Of a DNA stretch of 64,000 nt, positions 21,100-34,700 are shown piece by piece (position 1 is the first letter of the stretch; every line of letters begins with the position of its first letter). This DNA comes from Pseudocercospora fijiensis CIRAD86 (lineage: Eukaryota > Ascomycota > Dothideomycetes > Mycosphaerellales > Mycosphaerellaceae). The stretch spans positions 3,187,624-3,251,623 of the forward strand of contig NW_006921539.1 in the NCBI RefSeq assembly GCF_000340215.1, read 5' to 3'. The notes below the pieces were generated by a model. It did no database searches. It saw only the letters and a program-made list of their open reading frames with translations, and was not told the DNA's origin. Both the position numbers and the translations under genes were made by a program.

Positions 21100-22830
21100 G
21101 ACTAGACGTAGTATATTAGTAAGTATAGAATTGCTATTTGTAATACTAAGACCTAGTAGATTAGGATATATAGAAGTACTATCCGAGATAGTTAGAGAAT
21201 CGGCATTCCTAATAACCTCGACTAACGTATTAATAGATTTTCTACCGCCTAGACTCTTAAGTATAATAAGATCGTCGACTACTAGCGCGTATAGACCGAG
21301 GGTATATATACGCCTGCCTACCTCCTTAGTATCGATAGTAAGGCCGGTATTAGTAAGTCTTACGTTGCTAAGACTATTTCGTATAAGCTTAAGGCACTAG
21401 TCGATAGGTTTAACTACTTAGAAGCTAGTTACGCTAACTTATAAATAGGTAAACCAATCGTACGGCTTGTGCCTACTAGAGCCGCCGCTAACGGTATTAG
21501 AGGCAGTATACTATATGCCTTCCCTAAGCTATCTCTTACGACAAAGGAACATATTTCCCTTAATAGACAGGCCTAAACGGATTTCTAAGATCGGATATCG
21601 TAGATTCAATATATAATTATTAATAAGAAGTCAATATTTAACCTTACTATACTCTATTAGATTAATTAGCGCCTTCTTTAAGTCTCTTTCTAAGCTCTAT
21701 AGAGTTAAGGCGACGCTACCCTCCCCTTTAGAGGTAAATATATTATACTCGTAGGGTATTTTAACTAGTTACTACTAGTAGGGGGAAGCCGCTTTTCTCT
21801 TAGCTTATAGATCTACGTACTCCTAAAGACATCTCTAGTTTTACTATATACTAGCAACTTAATAACTCTATTTAGTTAAGCGTTGTTTAGCGTTAATAGA
21901 GAAGCGATATAGCTACTCTTATATATAAAGATACCGTTAAAGGTCTTCGTAGTATACTAGCTAGTATTACTATCGATTACTAGTAAACACTTTATAGTCG
22001 TATTAGGACCGCTCTGCTATAGGTAGAATAGGACGCCTTTAAGGATTCTATTCGCCTATATCCTTATAAGAAGTAGTTTAGCGCTTGTAGCTATAACGCT
22101 TTCCGAGATAGTTATATAGCGATTAGGGTTGCTCGTACTAAGTATACTAGCGGAATCGACGCCGCTAGCGCTACCTACGACGTCGGAGGCAATTTGTATT
22201 TACGGCTTCCGGTTTGCCTTAGTACTTGTATTATAGTAATATAGAACTTATAGATAGAAGGCGGCATTATTAATAGTAGCTTAGGCAGTGTCCGTAATAT
22301 TATCTAGCTAGAGATTAACAATAAACATGTCTTTAGTATACTACCTATACTACTACTTATTAGATTAGACAAGTATAGTAGACTAACCTCTAACGAGGAC
22401 TTTAGTACTAACGGCTCTCTCGGTATGCCTTATCGCGTTATTCCTATTATTCTAGTCTATTAAGAATAGCTCTATAATTAGCAATAAGATATACGATACT
22501 TACCAATACAATTCCCTAGTCCCTATAACAACTATATATACTACTACTATTTATAAATCGTAGGGTATAATACTTAGCTAAGGAGTACTTAATATCTCTA
22601 AGAAGGACTTTACTATAGAGTTAACGTATACTAGTATTTCCTATATACGTAGACAAGGCGATATTATATTTAAGACTCTATTTAGCTTCTATAATCGGTT
22701 TAAGGTAGGGAAGGTACTACCTACTACTACTACCCGCTATACCGATATACTTCGCCGGCGTCTATAGAGGCTACTCCCTTAAGGCGTTATTCTCTCTTTA
22801 ATACCTCTAGGACCTCGTACTTAGCCTCGT
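21100..22830 (+). pseudogene. PIF1-family DNA helicase of a Helitron-like element (RIP-inactivated)
   Basis: Plus-strand frame with helicase motifs in order. Walker A: KAGISKSYVAKT (21331-21372; GKAGTGKSY before RIP). Motif Ia: RLVPTRAAANGIRGS. Walker B: IIINKKSIF (from IIIDEKSMF, about 21615). Motif III: ILVGYFN.LL.VGGSRF (21745-21790; from LVGDFNQLPPVGG). Motif VI: TTIYKSQGIIL (about 22540), followed by TYTSISYIRR. PIF1 helicases unwind DNA 5'-3', and Helitrons carry one fused to a Rep nuclease. No Rep domain is visible here; it may lie upstream, beyond hAT copy 2. A plain PIF1 gene duplicated and mutated by RIP is the alternative. Confidence 0.75.
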
Positions 22831-24900
22831 ACTCGAGTCGAGATAGTAGAGTATATACGAAAGTAATAGTAGCGAGCTAGTATATAGCGTAAGCAATAAC
22901 CCGCCTAGGAGGCCGCGCGGAAGAAGCGATAATTACTATACTATCTAAAGAATATTTAAGTAATTAATCGTATAGAATGGCTCTAGGCTTAGCTTTAGGC
23001 TAATCTATAGTTACCTTATATCCTTCCTACTATCGCTTAGCGCTATATAGGTACTCCTCCTAAGGCTTATAACTTTCGTTGTCTGCTCCCTAGTAGTAGG
23101 ACTAATACGAACCTTATACGGGGGTTCGTTAGCTAGTTTAAGGCCCTCTATCCTAGGTATACTCCTCTACTAATTCAGGTCGTTTAGCTATAGCTACTAT
23201 AGCTAGCCTCTAGTACTCTCTAAACCAATCTTACCCTATTATCTGTATTATATCTAGTATATATCCCTATATCGACCGCCGATAACACTTCTAGCTTCCC
23301 TATATATATTAACGCTAGCCGTAGGAAAGTAGTATATACCCGCTAGGTAATTACCGTTCTAGATTCTTAGCTAACTTAATCTTTAAGTTCCCTACTAAGT
23401 AGTCTCTTATATAATTAGTATAGCTACGATAATATACTCGATATAATTTAGCCTAGAGAGAGCGTAGACTTCGGTAATAAGGACTAGTATATAGACTATA
23501 ATCGACCGAGGCAGCTTCTTTAGACCGCTCCTAGAATTGCGATTAGTTAGCGTAGCTAGAGCCGTGTCCCTATACGATAGGTAGCTTTTTATAATAATAA
23601 GATAAGAGATAAGTAGGAGATAGTATACGAGTAGGAGATAGTAGACGAGTAGGATATAGTAGATAACTAGTAGATAGTAGATAACTAGTAGATAGTAGAT
23701 AACTAGCAGATAGTAGATAACTAGTAAATAGCTCCTAGGTAGGATATAGCTAATAAGTAGTCTATTACTATTAACTAAATAGGTCGGTCGTATACGTACT
23801 AAAGTAATTACTCTACTCTAAGTATATATTGCGAGTATAAGCGGCTATCCGCTTATAGTCGTACTATAGAATTGTAGCTAATTACTAAGCCTATTTAGCT
23901 TAAGTTACGATATAGATACTAATAAGTCTATTAATAAGCCTATTTAGGTAGAGTTGTAATATAGATACTAAGAAGTATAGTATAGATAGGCCGAGCCGCC
24001 CTACGCTACTCGCCTCGGCTTCGCTCGGCTACCCTAGTAGGTATCTATATTCTAGTACCGCTAAGGCCGTACGTGCCTTTAGAAGTACGCGGTTTATAAT
24101 AATTATAACGAAATTTATCTATTTTTAGCTCTTCTTAGGGAATAGCGTAGCACCGCTAGTACCGCTAGTACTAGTAGTATCTACGGTCGCCGCCGCTAGT
24201 ACTATTTTAAAATAAAGCTAAATTGTTAGTTAGGTATAAATAGTATAGCAAAATAGAGGTATTATTAACGTACTCTTACGTTAATTATCTATCTATCTAC
24301 CTTACTATCGCTACTATCGCTACTATTACTACTATCGCTATAATCGTACTCGCTCTATCTACTCCTCTAATACCTTGTTAGTTAGCGCCTATAGTAGCCG
24401 TTTATCGTATTACTATTACGCGCCTATCTATAGATTATAGTATAGACTAAAGCGGCGGTTCTGCTACTATACGCCCGCGTTAGGCGGTAGTTAAATTAGT
24501 ATATTCTACGGAAGGTTCTTAGACTAGCTATCGCTCGTAGTATCGATAGTAGTATTATATCGCAAACGGCTTAATATAGAAGATATAAAGGGCGTAGAAG
24601 GTAGTATCTACGCTAGGTACTATACTAGTAAGCGGTATTTACTTTTTAACGCATACGGACTAATATATTTAACGTTATTGCCGCCGGCGGTTAGCTAGAA
24701 GCTATCTAGTACGCGCGTAGTAGTTTAGGTCGTAAGGAAGAATTATAATAAGAATAATAGCGGCAGCGGCGCCTAATAAATAAACTTCGTCCTACTAACG
24801 TAGGTAGCTTCTTCTAGACTAGCTATTATATTAGGAGCCTACTTATTAATATTGCCGTCGTCTACTACTATATTACTATTAATAAAGGCGTTACGCGTTT
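22830..24900. other. RIP-degraded repeat, no gene recognised
   Basis: Continues from the helicase frame without a recognisable domain. It holds an 18-bp tandem array at 23600-23740. Low-complexity trinucleotide runs (cgctactat) occur at 24300-24350. GC-richer stretches at 23990-24060 and 24140-24200 are full of CGCT/TAGTAC words. No LTR or terminal repeat pair was found, so the borders of this element are unknown. Confidence 0.4.
23600..23740. repeat. 18-bp tandem array
   Basis: About six imperfect copies of gatagtagataactagta, preceded by related agtaggagatagta units. Confidence 0.75.
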
Positions 24901-24949
24901 AGTTAGTCTACGCCTATAGGTTATTATCGTCGGTTAAATATAACCTCTC

Positions 24950-25640
24950 GAGCTACTAATTAACTAATAAGTTAGTAATAACTGCTAAATAGCATTACTA
25001 ACTACCTTAAAATAGTGCTTATAGAGATACTAAATATAGTCGTTATAGTCCTTTAGACTCCTTCTTCTTCGAGAGGTCGTTTATTAACTACGCCGCCCTT
25101 ACTAGCTTATAGAAGTCTTTTTTTAAAGCTATTAATAATATTATAAAGGAGAATATAGTAGTTAAGCTCTAATACGCCTTTACTAGCTCCTTCTATAGTA
25201 TCCTATATAGCAAGGTCGTCGATAGGTATACGATTGCTATTAAACTAGTCCTTCTAGACCGTTAAAGCGTTTCTTGCCTCTTATCTACTATCTATTAGCT
25301 TCTAGCGGTCTATATACTTATTAACCTGCTTCCGAGATAGCTAATTATCCTTAAACTCGCTATTAAGTAGTATATAGCTATACGGCTAGTACTAGCTAGG
25401 GAAGAAGAGGTATAGACACTTAGAAAGAGTCTCTTCGTCGACTAAAGATTTAAACCGAGACTAGGTAAGAGCGCCTTATTTAAAGCAAGAACGTACTATA
25501 TTATACTACGTAGATATCTTCTTTTATAGGAAGAAGGATAGTTCCTAAAACCTCGAATAACTAGGATTACGGAAGAGTAGCAATTATAGTATAGAAGTTT
25601 TACTACTATCGGCCCTACTAAGCTAATAATTGTCTATATT
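24950..25640 (-). pseudogene. Unidentified minus-strand repeat gene
   Basis: Over roughly 230 codons a minus-strand frame is broken only by TAG/TAA at plausible Gln/Trp positions. It includes SRFKSLVDEETLSKCLYLFF, SYILLNSEFKDN, SRKQVNKYID and PIDDLAI. The composition looks like real protein (helical, mixed charge). I cannot assign it to a transposase, polymerase or helicase family. Continuation up to about 27250 in other frames is possible, and frameshifts cannot be excluded. Confidence 0.4.
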
Positions 25641-28284
25641 AGGAGAGTATACAAGGGCGCCTACTTGTAACTAGTTACAGACTATCGACTCGTTGCCGCG
25701 CCTATAGTAGGCGTAGTAGCCCTCGATATAGCTATCTATACGATTCTTTAGGGAAGTTAGCTCTACCTAATATATACTAAATACGAAGAAATAGCTATAA
25801 ATACCTATAAAACGCGTAGATTGCCCTAGCGTACGTAAGTATACTAGAGCTCGGCGTACTAAACGGTCTATTCTCGTTAGAAATAGAGGAATAAGGTATC
25901 TTACCTTCCGCCTAGTAACGAGTCTTCTACTAACTATATAAACCAACTAGCCTCCTTATAGTCTTCTATAAAATATAGAGCGCTAAATAGGGCATCTTGT
26001 GTCTTCTTCTAGCTACGTTAAATACTAAACTTCTTCCCTACCGTCTCGATAGCGTAGCCCTAGTAAAGGAAGATAATAATAGTACTATCGAACGCTATCC
26101 GGAGAGCGTTCTATTTACTTATAGAGTTATTAATAATAGATTATCGGAGGTGCTAACTACTAGGCTTCTTATAGTCGGCCTCTAGAGACAAGTACTAGAA
26201 GCTAGTCGCTAGAACGATAGTATACTAACTCCTAAGTAGTATATAGGTAGTAGGAAGGTAGCTATTGCCCTTGTTTCGTATAAGCAGGTTAGATAAGAAG
26301 AAGCTAGTATTGCTAGTATTATATATAGCGTCTTATAATAGGGACTCGCTATATCTCCCTAGTAGTATAGTACCCTCCTCGGTCGTATAGATAATACTAT
26401 ATTTAATCCCTTTAAAGGTCTCTATACGGAAGATCTAGTACTAATAACTACGCTTAGTAGTACGCTCTTCTACCTCTCGAAATTAGTATATAATACTACT
26501 CTTACTAGATATAATATACCGCTTATTACGATAATAATATTACGACTAGCGACTAAGATTATATAGCGTTTAATAGCTAGTAGACTTGCCGCCGATATTA
26601 GCGTAGTTATTCGTAGGAAAGTCCTTTACTCGACTCGCTCGTAGCGACTAGTCTAGTAACTTCTAGCCTTTCTCTATAAGATAGTCGTTCGAGCGCCGTA
26701 TATCGTACTACTAGAGGGTATAGGTATACTAGTAGCAATAGTCGGTACGCTTAGTAACTATATTAGTAGGAGAGCCTTCCTTGCTGTCTTAATATATATC
26801 CGCTACTAGACTAACGTTATAATAGTCGTTAGTAGTAAACTCGGGTCTATAATAGCCTCTACTGCCTTCTGTGGCCTTCTTCTTCTTGATCGCCGCCGTC
26901 CGTTTCGACCTAATATAACGATAGTATACCTTAGAAACAAACCTACTACTAGTATAATTTACCTTTATATCGGTAACTTTATTACGACTATATATATTAG
27001 ATATCAGCTTTATACTAGCCGTAAAATCGTTATATAGTAATAGAGTGTCTTTATCGGCGAATAGTAGCGAAGAGCCCTAGAGCTAGTATAGCCGCTAGTA
27101 GGCGCTAGTCGCGCTAGTTCTTCTACTATAGCGGTATTACTAAAGTAGTAGAGACGACGAGATACTGTGTATTTCGAGAAGCCTAAAATCAAGCCTCGAA
27201 CGTGTACAAGTTCGTAGGTCTTAGCGGGAATATAAAAACGTTATTAATTTTAGGTTCTCTACGGACCGAGCTAAGTAACATTTAGCGAGGTACTAGTATA
27301 TAGGTACCTAGGATAGGTTGTCCCGCGGGCCTACGGATACTTTATATAGAATATATCCTATTCTTCTACCTAGCTTATATCTATGGTTGCGTTAGCTCCT
27401 CTTACCCCTCGCTCTAGGCTCGGGAATTTAAGCTATACGTAAAATTGCGATTTGTTAGTAGGCTATACGTAAAACTCGATACTATAGTATATTATAGAGT
27501 ATATAGACCGGGAAATTAAATAGAGGTTTCCTTTAGGGGCTCGTAGAAATAGCGCTTTCGCTATACTAACTCGTAGCGGCGGCGAGGATATACTAAGTAA
27601 GGCTAAATATTAGTATATATAGTATCTTCGTTAAGTAACGCCTCGTCTTATTATAGCTAGTAGAGTTAAGTATTAGGCTCTTACGCGAATAGGCTATTTA
27701 GCCGCCGCTTAGTCTTAACGTTAGTCTACGTTAGAAGGTCGCCGTCGTCTTAGTCCTTCTTTATAATCGTAGGTACGAGTTAATAGAGATAGTATTATTA
27801 CTAGACTCTATATATATATAATTTCGCCGCTCTTTATCGTATAAGTGTATTACTTATAATTACTAAGAATATCGGCATATAGATTACTAGTCTTCTTTAA
27901 AGTAGAGGTATTATTAGTAGTAAGAAGACGCTTATTAAAGACGCGTTATAGTAGCTTATCGATAGACTATAACTTAACGTCTATCGACTTAGTCTTACTA
28001 TTATTATTAAATATAATATAGAAGGCCTTACTATACTTTAATCGATAGCCGCGCGCCTTATTATAAGTACCCTTCGCCTCGCGGAGTATCTTCTAGTACC
28101 TAATATTAGCTATATTCTAATCTTACTAAGCAAGTTATAAGCCTAAATTGCTGCCTAATTCGTTTGCCTCGATAGTACCTACTCGAATAGGCTAATTAGG
28201 CTGTTCCTTCTACCGCTTCTTTACTCGCTTAGTAATCCGCGTAGACTAGCATTTATACTTGTATTTTTTACCCTTATAGATAGC
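25640..28284. other. RIP-degraded repeat, unassigned
   Basis: Long stop-interrupted frames exist on both strands (for example minus strand 27190-26250), but no domain is recognisable. The sequence stops at 28284, where a gypsy element inserted (duplication atagc), and resumes at 42581. So 42581-42612 belongs to the same host repeat. Confidence 0.4.
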
Positions 28285-28481
28285 TATTAGGGCTAAAGGG
28301 GCTATATGTAATTAGTATATAACTAGGCCGAGTAAAGCTAGGGTCTCGATGCCTTAGGTAGGGCTTAGCGCTTAGTATTAGGCTAACTCTCCTACCTTCC
28401 TCCCTCTTCTCTTAGATCCTTATCGAATACTACTTATACCTACTACCACCCTATCTACCTACTAACATAACCTATATTATA
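28285..28481 (+). repeat. 5' LTR of outer chromovirus
   Basis: Starts tattagggctaaagg and ends aacctatattata. Matches 42379-42575 nearly base for base. The left flank is atagc. Confidence 0.95.
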
Positions 28482-28689
28482 TAGTATTCGATCTACCCTT
28501 TAAGGGCAGTAGCTAGATAGTCCCTATTTTAAGCTTTTAGTAGTATAGCTACGAGAATTATTAATTTAACTATATTACGCCCGAGGAACGGGACCTATAC
28601 GTACTATTTACTAAAACAACCGTACTAATTATTAAGCAAGGCCTTCTATACGGCCTATTATACTAAGTTAATCGTACTAGGCTAATACT

Positions 28690-29350
28690 AACTAATTCCG
28701 CTATATCCGTACTATAAGGGGCTATAATATATTATTAGTGCTACCCCTTATTACAATAGCCGGCCGGGCTTATTACAAAACACTAATAACAACCGCGGCG
28801 CTTCTAGTAGCGCTAGCAATAACAACGCTAGTAGTATAGTGCCTGCTAAAGAGCCTACTAGAGGGCCTACTAAAGAACCTATAGTTCTAGGTAATAATCT
28901 AGAATTGCCTATTAACGATATTCTTAATAACATTGTTAATCGACGATATAGCTAACTAGCCTTTAGCCCCTAACTAGTAGGGAGACTTTAGGAAGCTACT
29001 TAAAACAGGCTTACTGCCCTACGTTAAGAATAGTAGCTAAAGGATAACCTCCTCGAGCTTCGCCGCCTTTAGGAAGCCCCGATAACTACTACTAAACTAA
29101 TAGTAGTACCTTCCTTACTATCTATTTAGAAGAAGAAGGATGCTAAGCTTAAGGACTATACTATGTTTAACGGCTCTAGTCGCAAGTAGTATAATAACTA
29201 TATACGCGATTATAAGCTTAACTAGCGAAATGGACTTAGGGCTCTTCTAGACGACTATTTATTAGTTGTCTACGCTATGCAATATATTAATAGCGACCTA
29301 AAACGCACCTAGGATAACTATTTTAACTCCCTTAATAATTAGACCGCTAT
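28690..29350 (+). pseudogene. Outer chromovirus gag, N-terminal part
   Basis: Plus-strand frame with an Asn/Ser-rich start (ASSSASNNNASS), then a Pro/Glu/Lys linker and the capsid-like segment KDYTMFNGSSRK..NNYIRDYKLN..NG. It breaks at the insertion point (NN.TAI) and continues at 36511, with the 5-bp gctat counted once. Gag forms the retrotransposon particle. Confidence 0.8.
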
Positions 29351-29539
29351 TGTAATAGGGGTTATATTAGTAGGTAGATAGGGTAGTAGTAGGTACGAGT
29401 AGTATTCGATAGAGATCTAGGAGGAATGAGAGGAAGGCAGGCTAGTTAGCCTAACGCTAAGCGCCAAGCCCTGCCTAAGGCACTAAGACCCTAGCTTTAC
29501 TCGAGCTAGTTATATGCTAATTACGTATAGCCTCTAATA
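29351..29539 (-). repeat. 3' LTR of nested chromovirus
   Basis: Plus-strand reading begins tgtaataggggttatattag and ends gcctctaata. It is the reverse complement of a tattagaggc...cctattaca LTR. Confidence 0.95.
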
Positions 29540-30700
29540 TACGCTTCCCTTCTAAAGGCCGCGCCCTCGTAGCCTTTCTATATTCTAACCTCGACCTCCG
29601 CTACTAACTTAGCGAATCTAATAGGCTGCTTAGCCTACGCTAAATTAAACACTTAACTACCTAATTATATAACCGTATCAAACCTTACCTTCTAATACAA
29701 TGTCTAACTCTAACTACGCTATCCTTATATACAATAAAGTAAAGGGATATATAGCTATAAGAATTAAGGGCTATCGACTAATTATAATACGGGCGCGTCT
29801 TCCCTACTATAATAGGTAGACGTACGAGGTATTATAGTACTACCTCCGCTCTAAGTAATGTCGTTCCGAGTTCTTTGCGTCTACTCTAAAAGACCTAGCA
29901 ATGTCCGCTTCCGAGGGTTTGTACGCTTCCGAGGGTTATTGTTCTTATTATTATAAGGACTATTATTTACTATCGTAGTTTCACTAGCCCTAATTAGTTA
30001 GGTTTGGCAGCCTTCAATTGTTAATCTTATCTTATCTTTTTAGAAAAAACACAATTCGTCTAGTTTCTATAGGTAAAGGCTATTATAAGTGCAATAGTTA
30101 AGGTTTGCCTCGCTTAAAGGATCGGAAAGATCGAGGAGTAACCTATTATCCGCAAGATCGACCCTAGCTAGCTTAGCTCTATAGTTTTGCCCTTAGTTAG
30201 TCTATTAGTCGCTTAACCTTTTTAGTCTCTAAGTCCTTCGAACGGCTTAACCCTTTTAACCTAGTTAGCGTAGTGCGTTCGGCCTTAGGCTATAGTATAG
30301 GTAAGGTTGTTTTTATAGGGTAGTAGCGATAACAAGTAAGGTTAGTAATAGCAGCGAGCAGGTAATATTAATAATAGCGGCGCTAGTCGTCTTAGCGCTA
30401 ACTTTACCTTGCTTCCGATTTCCTTCTTCGACTAATAATATACTCCGTAATACTGTTACTAATATAGCCGCGCCGTCCTTCTATATAAGCGCGACGCCGT
30501 CGTTATTATTATTATTACTATCTACGCGCACGCGCGCCGTCCTCGCCGATCGCCTAGGCCTCGAGGCCTCGATAGAAGGAAGGAATAAGAGAGGGCGTTA
30601 AAAGGAGGGTCTTATAGGGTGCGCTAGTAAAGAGATAGATTCCTTAAAAGAGTAGGGGATTAGTCGACAGTTATAGCGCGCTCGTTAACACTTAGTACGC
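29540..30700 (-). other. Gene-free 3' region of nested chromovirus
   Basis: About 1.2 kb between the end of pol and the 3' LTR without a recognisable frame. It corresponds to 41150-42378 of the outer copy and includes a GC-rich block near 30470-30560. Confidence 0.6.
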
Positions 30701-33700
30701 GTTCGCTATAGTAGTATAGTCTTATTATCCTTCGTTGCTAACAATTACTTGCCTCTAATTAGTTAGCTAATAGCACTCCGGGGGTAGCATTAATCCTAGG
30801 CCTTCTAGTAACATTATAGGCCCTTAGCCTTCTTCTTATTCTTTATACTAGTCTAATACTTATCTAACAACTCGGTTATGTCTTTAAAAGAAGCTTTAGC
30901 TTCCTACGAGTCCTACTTAGGTAAATAGCCTTACTACCTTAATAGGTATTCCTTCTTGCCCTGCCTAGTTCGGTGCTTTAGGATACGTTCTATAGACTAT
31001 AGCTCTTTACCGTTAGCTAGTATCTCTTTATATTTAGTAGGGGCTTCTTTATTAGAGTCTCCGCGGTAGTAGTATAGTTTAAGGAGGGAGATATAGAAGG
31101 TGTTATAGATAGTATAGTGTAGTAGGAGCTGTAACTAATAGGCCTAGCTATTGCCCTTCGGTTCTCGGATTCGGAAGGGGCTAATAAACCGTAGTGCTAG
31201 TTTAGGGCGTGTTTTACTATTAGGCGATAGGTGTTTGCGGATACGGAGGTTCTTAGTACTTAGTATAACTATATCGCCTTACTTGAAGGTTATTAGCGTA
31301 CAGTGCTTGTCGTAGTAGGTCTTTTAGTATTCTTGAGCCTTTATTAGCTTATTAGCTATCTTAGTATGAATTTCTCGCATCTTTTAGACCCTCTCGATAG
31401 CCGCTAGTATTTTAGGGGCTTAACGCGCTTCCCTTTCCTTACGCTAGGCCTCGAGCGAGGTAAATAGATCTTGTAGCAAGGCAGCGTTTTAGCCTATTAC
31501 AGCTACACACAGTAATACCTTGGTTAATAAGTAGATACTATTATTGTATACGAATTCAGCTAGTTATAGGAGGTTGACCTAGTCGTTAGGGTTCTCGTTA
31601 ATATAGCTGCGTAGGTACTGCTATAGGGTAGCATTTTGCCTCTCGGTTTAGCTATCTATTTATAGATAGAAGGCTATAGATAGCCGATGCTTAAGTCTTA
31701 GCTATAGGTATATCTTACTCTAATAATAAGATATAAATATCGAGCCTCTATCGGAGACTATCCCTTTAGGGGTTCCCTAATAGCTATAGAAGATATTATT
31801 CTATAGCGCTTCTGCTATATTAATAGTAGTCTAATCCTTCCGCGCCGGGATATATCGAGCGCCTTTAGTAAATCGATCTACTATAATAAGGATAGCATTA
31901 TATATATCCTTACTACCCCTACGCTTAGTAGGAGGAAGGCCTATAATAAAATCTATTATAAGTTCTACGAATAGCTTCCTAGGAACAGGAAGTAAAGACA
32001 ACTCGCTAAATAGCAAGTACTTTAGTACTTTAATACGCTAGTATACTATATAGGTCTGTATATATTCCTTTATATACCGTTTACTATTTAGCTAGTAGTA
32101 TATACGCGATAGGAGCTCGTACGACCTCTCTATACTATAGTAACTAGCGAGCTTACTATTATAGTGCCTCTTTAAAAGCTCTTGTCTAATCGATTGTTTA
32201 GCGGGGATATAGTATCTGCCCTTAAACTTTAAGTAACCCTTGTTATCGATCGACTAGTTACTCTTACTAGATCGAGTCGTTCGCCTACTTACAAGCTTAT
32301 CGATACGTTTAGTAGCAAAGGCGTCCCTCTACTAAGTACGTAATAGCTTATCTATAAACGATTAACTATCCCTATTTATAAGGTTATTTAATAGCACCCT
32401 CGCTATCGAACGAGGTACGTATTATATATATCTAATAGTACTAGCAGCCGGATTAACTATAGCAGTGCTTTGATCGCTGTTACTATATATAGCGATATCG
32501 ACTAGGGAGTTATTATAACTTCTCCTATCTGTGTCCTTAATACGTACTGTTAATATAGCAAGAGCATTAATATACTTTAAGCTGTCGCGGAGTCCGGTAA
32601 GCCGCTTATCCTACGCTTGCTTATTAATAACACAGGCTATAGCAATCTTATACTACAGGGTTAGAAATAAAGAATTAATATACTAGGTCTCGCTATTGTA
32701 ATTAGGTCGCCTCGATAGGCTATTAGTAGGGTTACTTACGCCTAGCCGATATAATATATTAAAATCGAACCTAGCGAGGTAGACGGCCTATCTAGCCTAT
32801 CGACCTATAACCCTAGTAACCTTCGTAATTCTACGGAGGTTGTTATAGTCCGTATAGACCTAAATAGGGTGCTAAGCACTATCGAGATAATAGCGCTAGT
32901 GTTTAAAGGCTTCTACAATTGCTAAGAGCTCTTACTCGTAGGTCTCGTACCGACGTTCTATATCGATTATCTTCTGTAAAAAGAAGGCGATTAGGTACTA
33001 GTAATTGTTATTAGCCTATTGTAATATAATAGCTAATATAGCGAACTATAAAGCGTTAGTCTCTATACGGAAATGCTTGCTTAGTACAAAATAGTGCAAT
33101 AAGGGGACTTTAGTAAAGCGCTGCTTTAAACCGTTAAAAGCGGCTTATGCTTTGTTAGTCTATTTAAACTCTCTAGACAGGTTAGCCTTAGTTTTAGTAA
33201 GCTTAGTTAGGGGCATTACGTATCGCGAATAGCCTTTAATAAAGCGGCGATAGAAATTAGCGAAGCTAAGGAACGACTATAGCTCCTTAATGCTAGTAGG
33301 TATTAGCTATTTAGTAATAGTTTTGATCCGATTAGGGTTAGCCTTTATACTATTAGTTAATACGAGGAAGCTAAGGAAGGGCACCTCTTTAGTAGCGAAG
33401 GTGCATTTAGAGGGTTTGTAGTATAAGCTATAGGCCCGTAGGCGGTCGAGCATCTTACGTACTATAGCCTAGTATTCTGCAATATTAGGTAAATAGGTAT
33501 AAACTAGGATGTTATCTAGGTAAACTATATAGAGGTAGTCTAATAGGCCTAAAAGGGCCCGATTAATGTAGGACTAGAATATAGTAGGGGCATTAGCTAG
33601 GCCAAATAGTATAACTAAATACTTGAAATAGCTATAGCGAGTACGGAAGGCCGTCTTCTATTTATTACCCTTACGAATGCGAATGCGGTAATAGGCGTCC

Positions 33701-34700
33701 TTAATGTCTAATATAGTATAGAAGTAGGCGCTAGAAAGGCGATCGAGGGTCTTATTAATAAGCGGAAGTAGATAGCGGTCTTTAATAGTAACAGCATTAA
33801 GTCTACGGTAGTTAACGTATAAACGCAGGCTACTATCCTTCTTAGGAACAAACAGGATTAGTGTACTAGTAGGGCTATTGCTATACTAAATTCGACTATT
33901 AGCTAGGTTCTTATCTAGGTACTTACGTAGTATAGCAAGCTCGCGTTTACTAAGGTTATAGAGGGGCCTAAAGGGGACCTCTTTGCCCTATATAATATCG
34001 ATCTTATAGTCCGTCTCTTTAAATATAGGCAATATCGATGCTAGGTAGTGTTTGAATATATTAATATAGGTTTCTCGAACAGGCTATAGTATACGAGCAA
34101 GCTAATTAGGGTCTATACTATTAGGGGGTATAGGTTTATCGTTATCTCTACCGAGAAGATTAGTAGTCGGATCGGCTAAGGCGGAGGCTAGTATTAGGTT
34201 GCTAATAAACAGGACCTTAACGTCGTTAGGACACTCGCTAATGTTAATGTATTTAATATCCTCTCTCCTAGCGATTCTAAATCGCTACTATTAACTACCT
34301 AAGTCTATAACTATAGTATAGTGCTTAAGAATAGGGTTGCCGATAACAATATTAGATAGAAGGCTGTCTATGTCTACTATATAGGCAGTAAAGTCTAACA
34401 AACGCTTATTGCCGAGGTCGTCCTTTAGAACTATAGGAATATAGTAGGCTCTGTAGGTTAAGTGCCGAGCGTTATTAAACTAAGTAAGGGTTAGTAGGTT
34501 AGCCCTATTCAATTGTCGAAGGTCTAATTACTTAGCTAGGCGATAGCTAATAAGGGCACTAACTAAATTTCCTAGATCTAGCGTAACCTTAGTCTTATAG
34601 TTAGCTCTATACGTAGCCTATATAAGATAGGTACGTATAATAGCTAGTATAATGTCGATGGTTTTACGCCGTATAAGGCTAACAGTTAGTACAGCGCTTA
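30700..34700 (-). pseudogene. Nested chromovirus pol: PR, RT, RNase H, integrase, chromodomain
   Basis: The minus-strand mirror of 37255-41150. A 61-codon open piece at 31831-32016 is integrase (ELIIDFIIGLPPTKR with the first catalytic Asp; IVDRFTKGARYIPA). Reverse transcriptase lies at about 33900-33350 and RNase H at about 33200-32750. The chromodomain-type end is near 30960-30800. RIP stops occur throughout. Function in an intact element: reverse transcription and integration, with chromodomain-guided target choice. Confidence 0.85.

Noticed and set aside
21131..21400. 89-codon open frame, plus strand
   Set aside because: Out of frame with the helicase motifs (Walker A at 21331-21372 is in another frame). 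A shadow of the helicase gene.
23600..23740. Regular short repeats considered as a CRISPR array
   Set aside because: No spacers: units are contiguous 18-bp tandem copies in eukaryotic RIP-mutated DNA.
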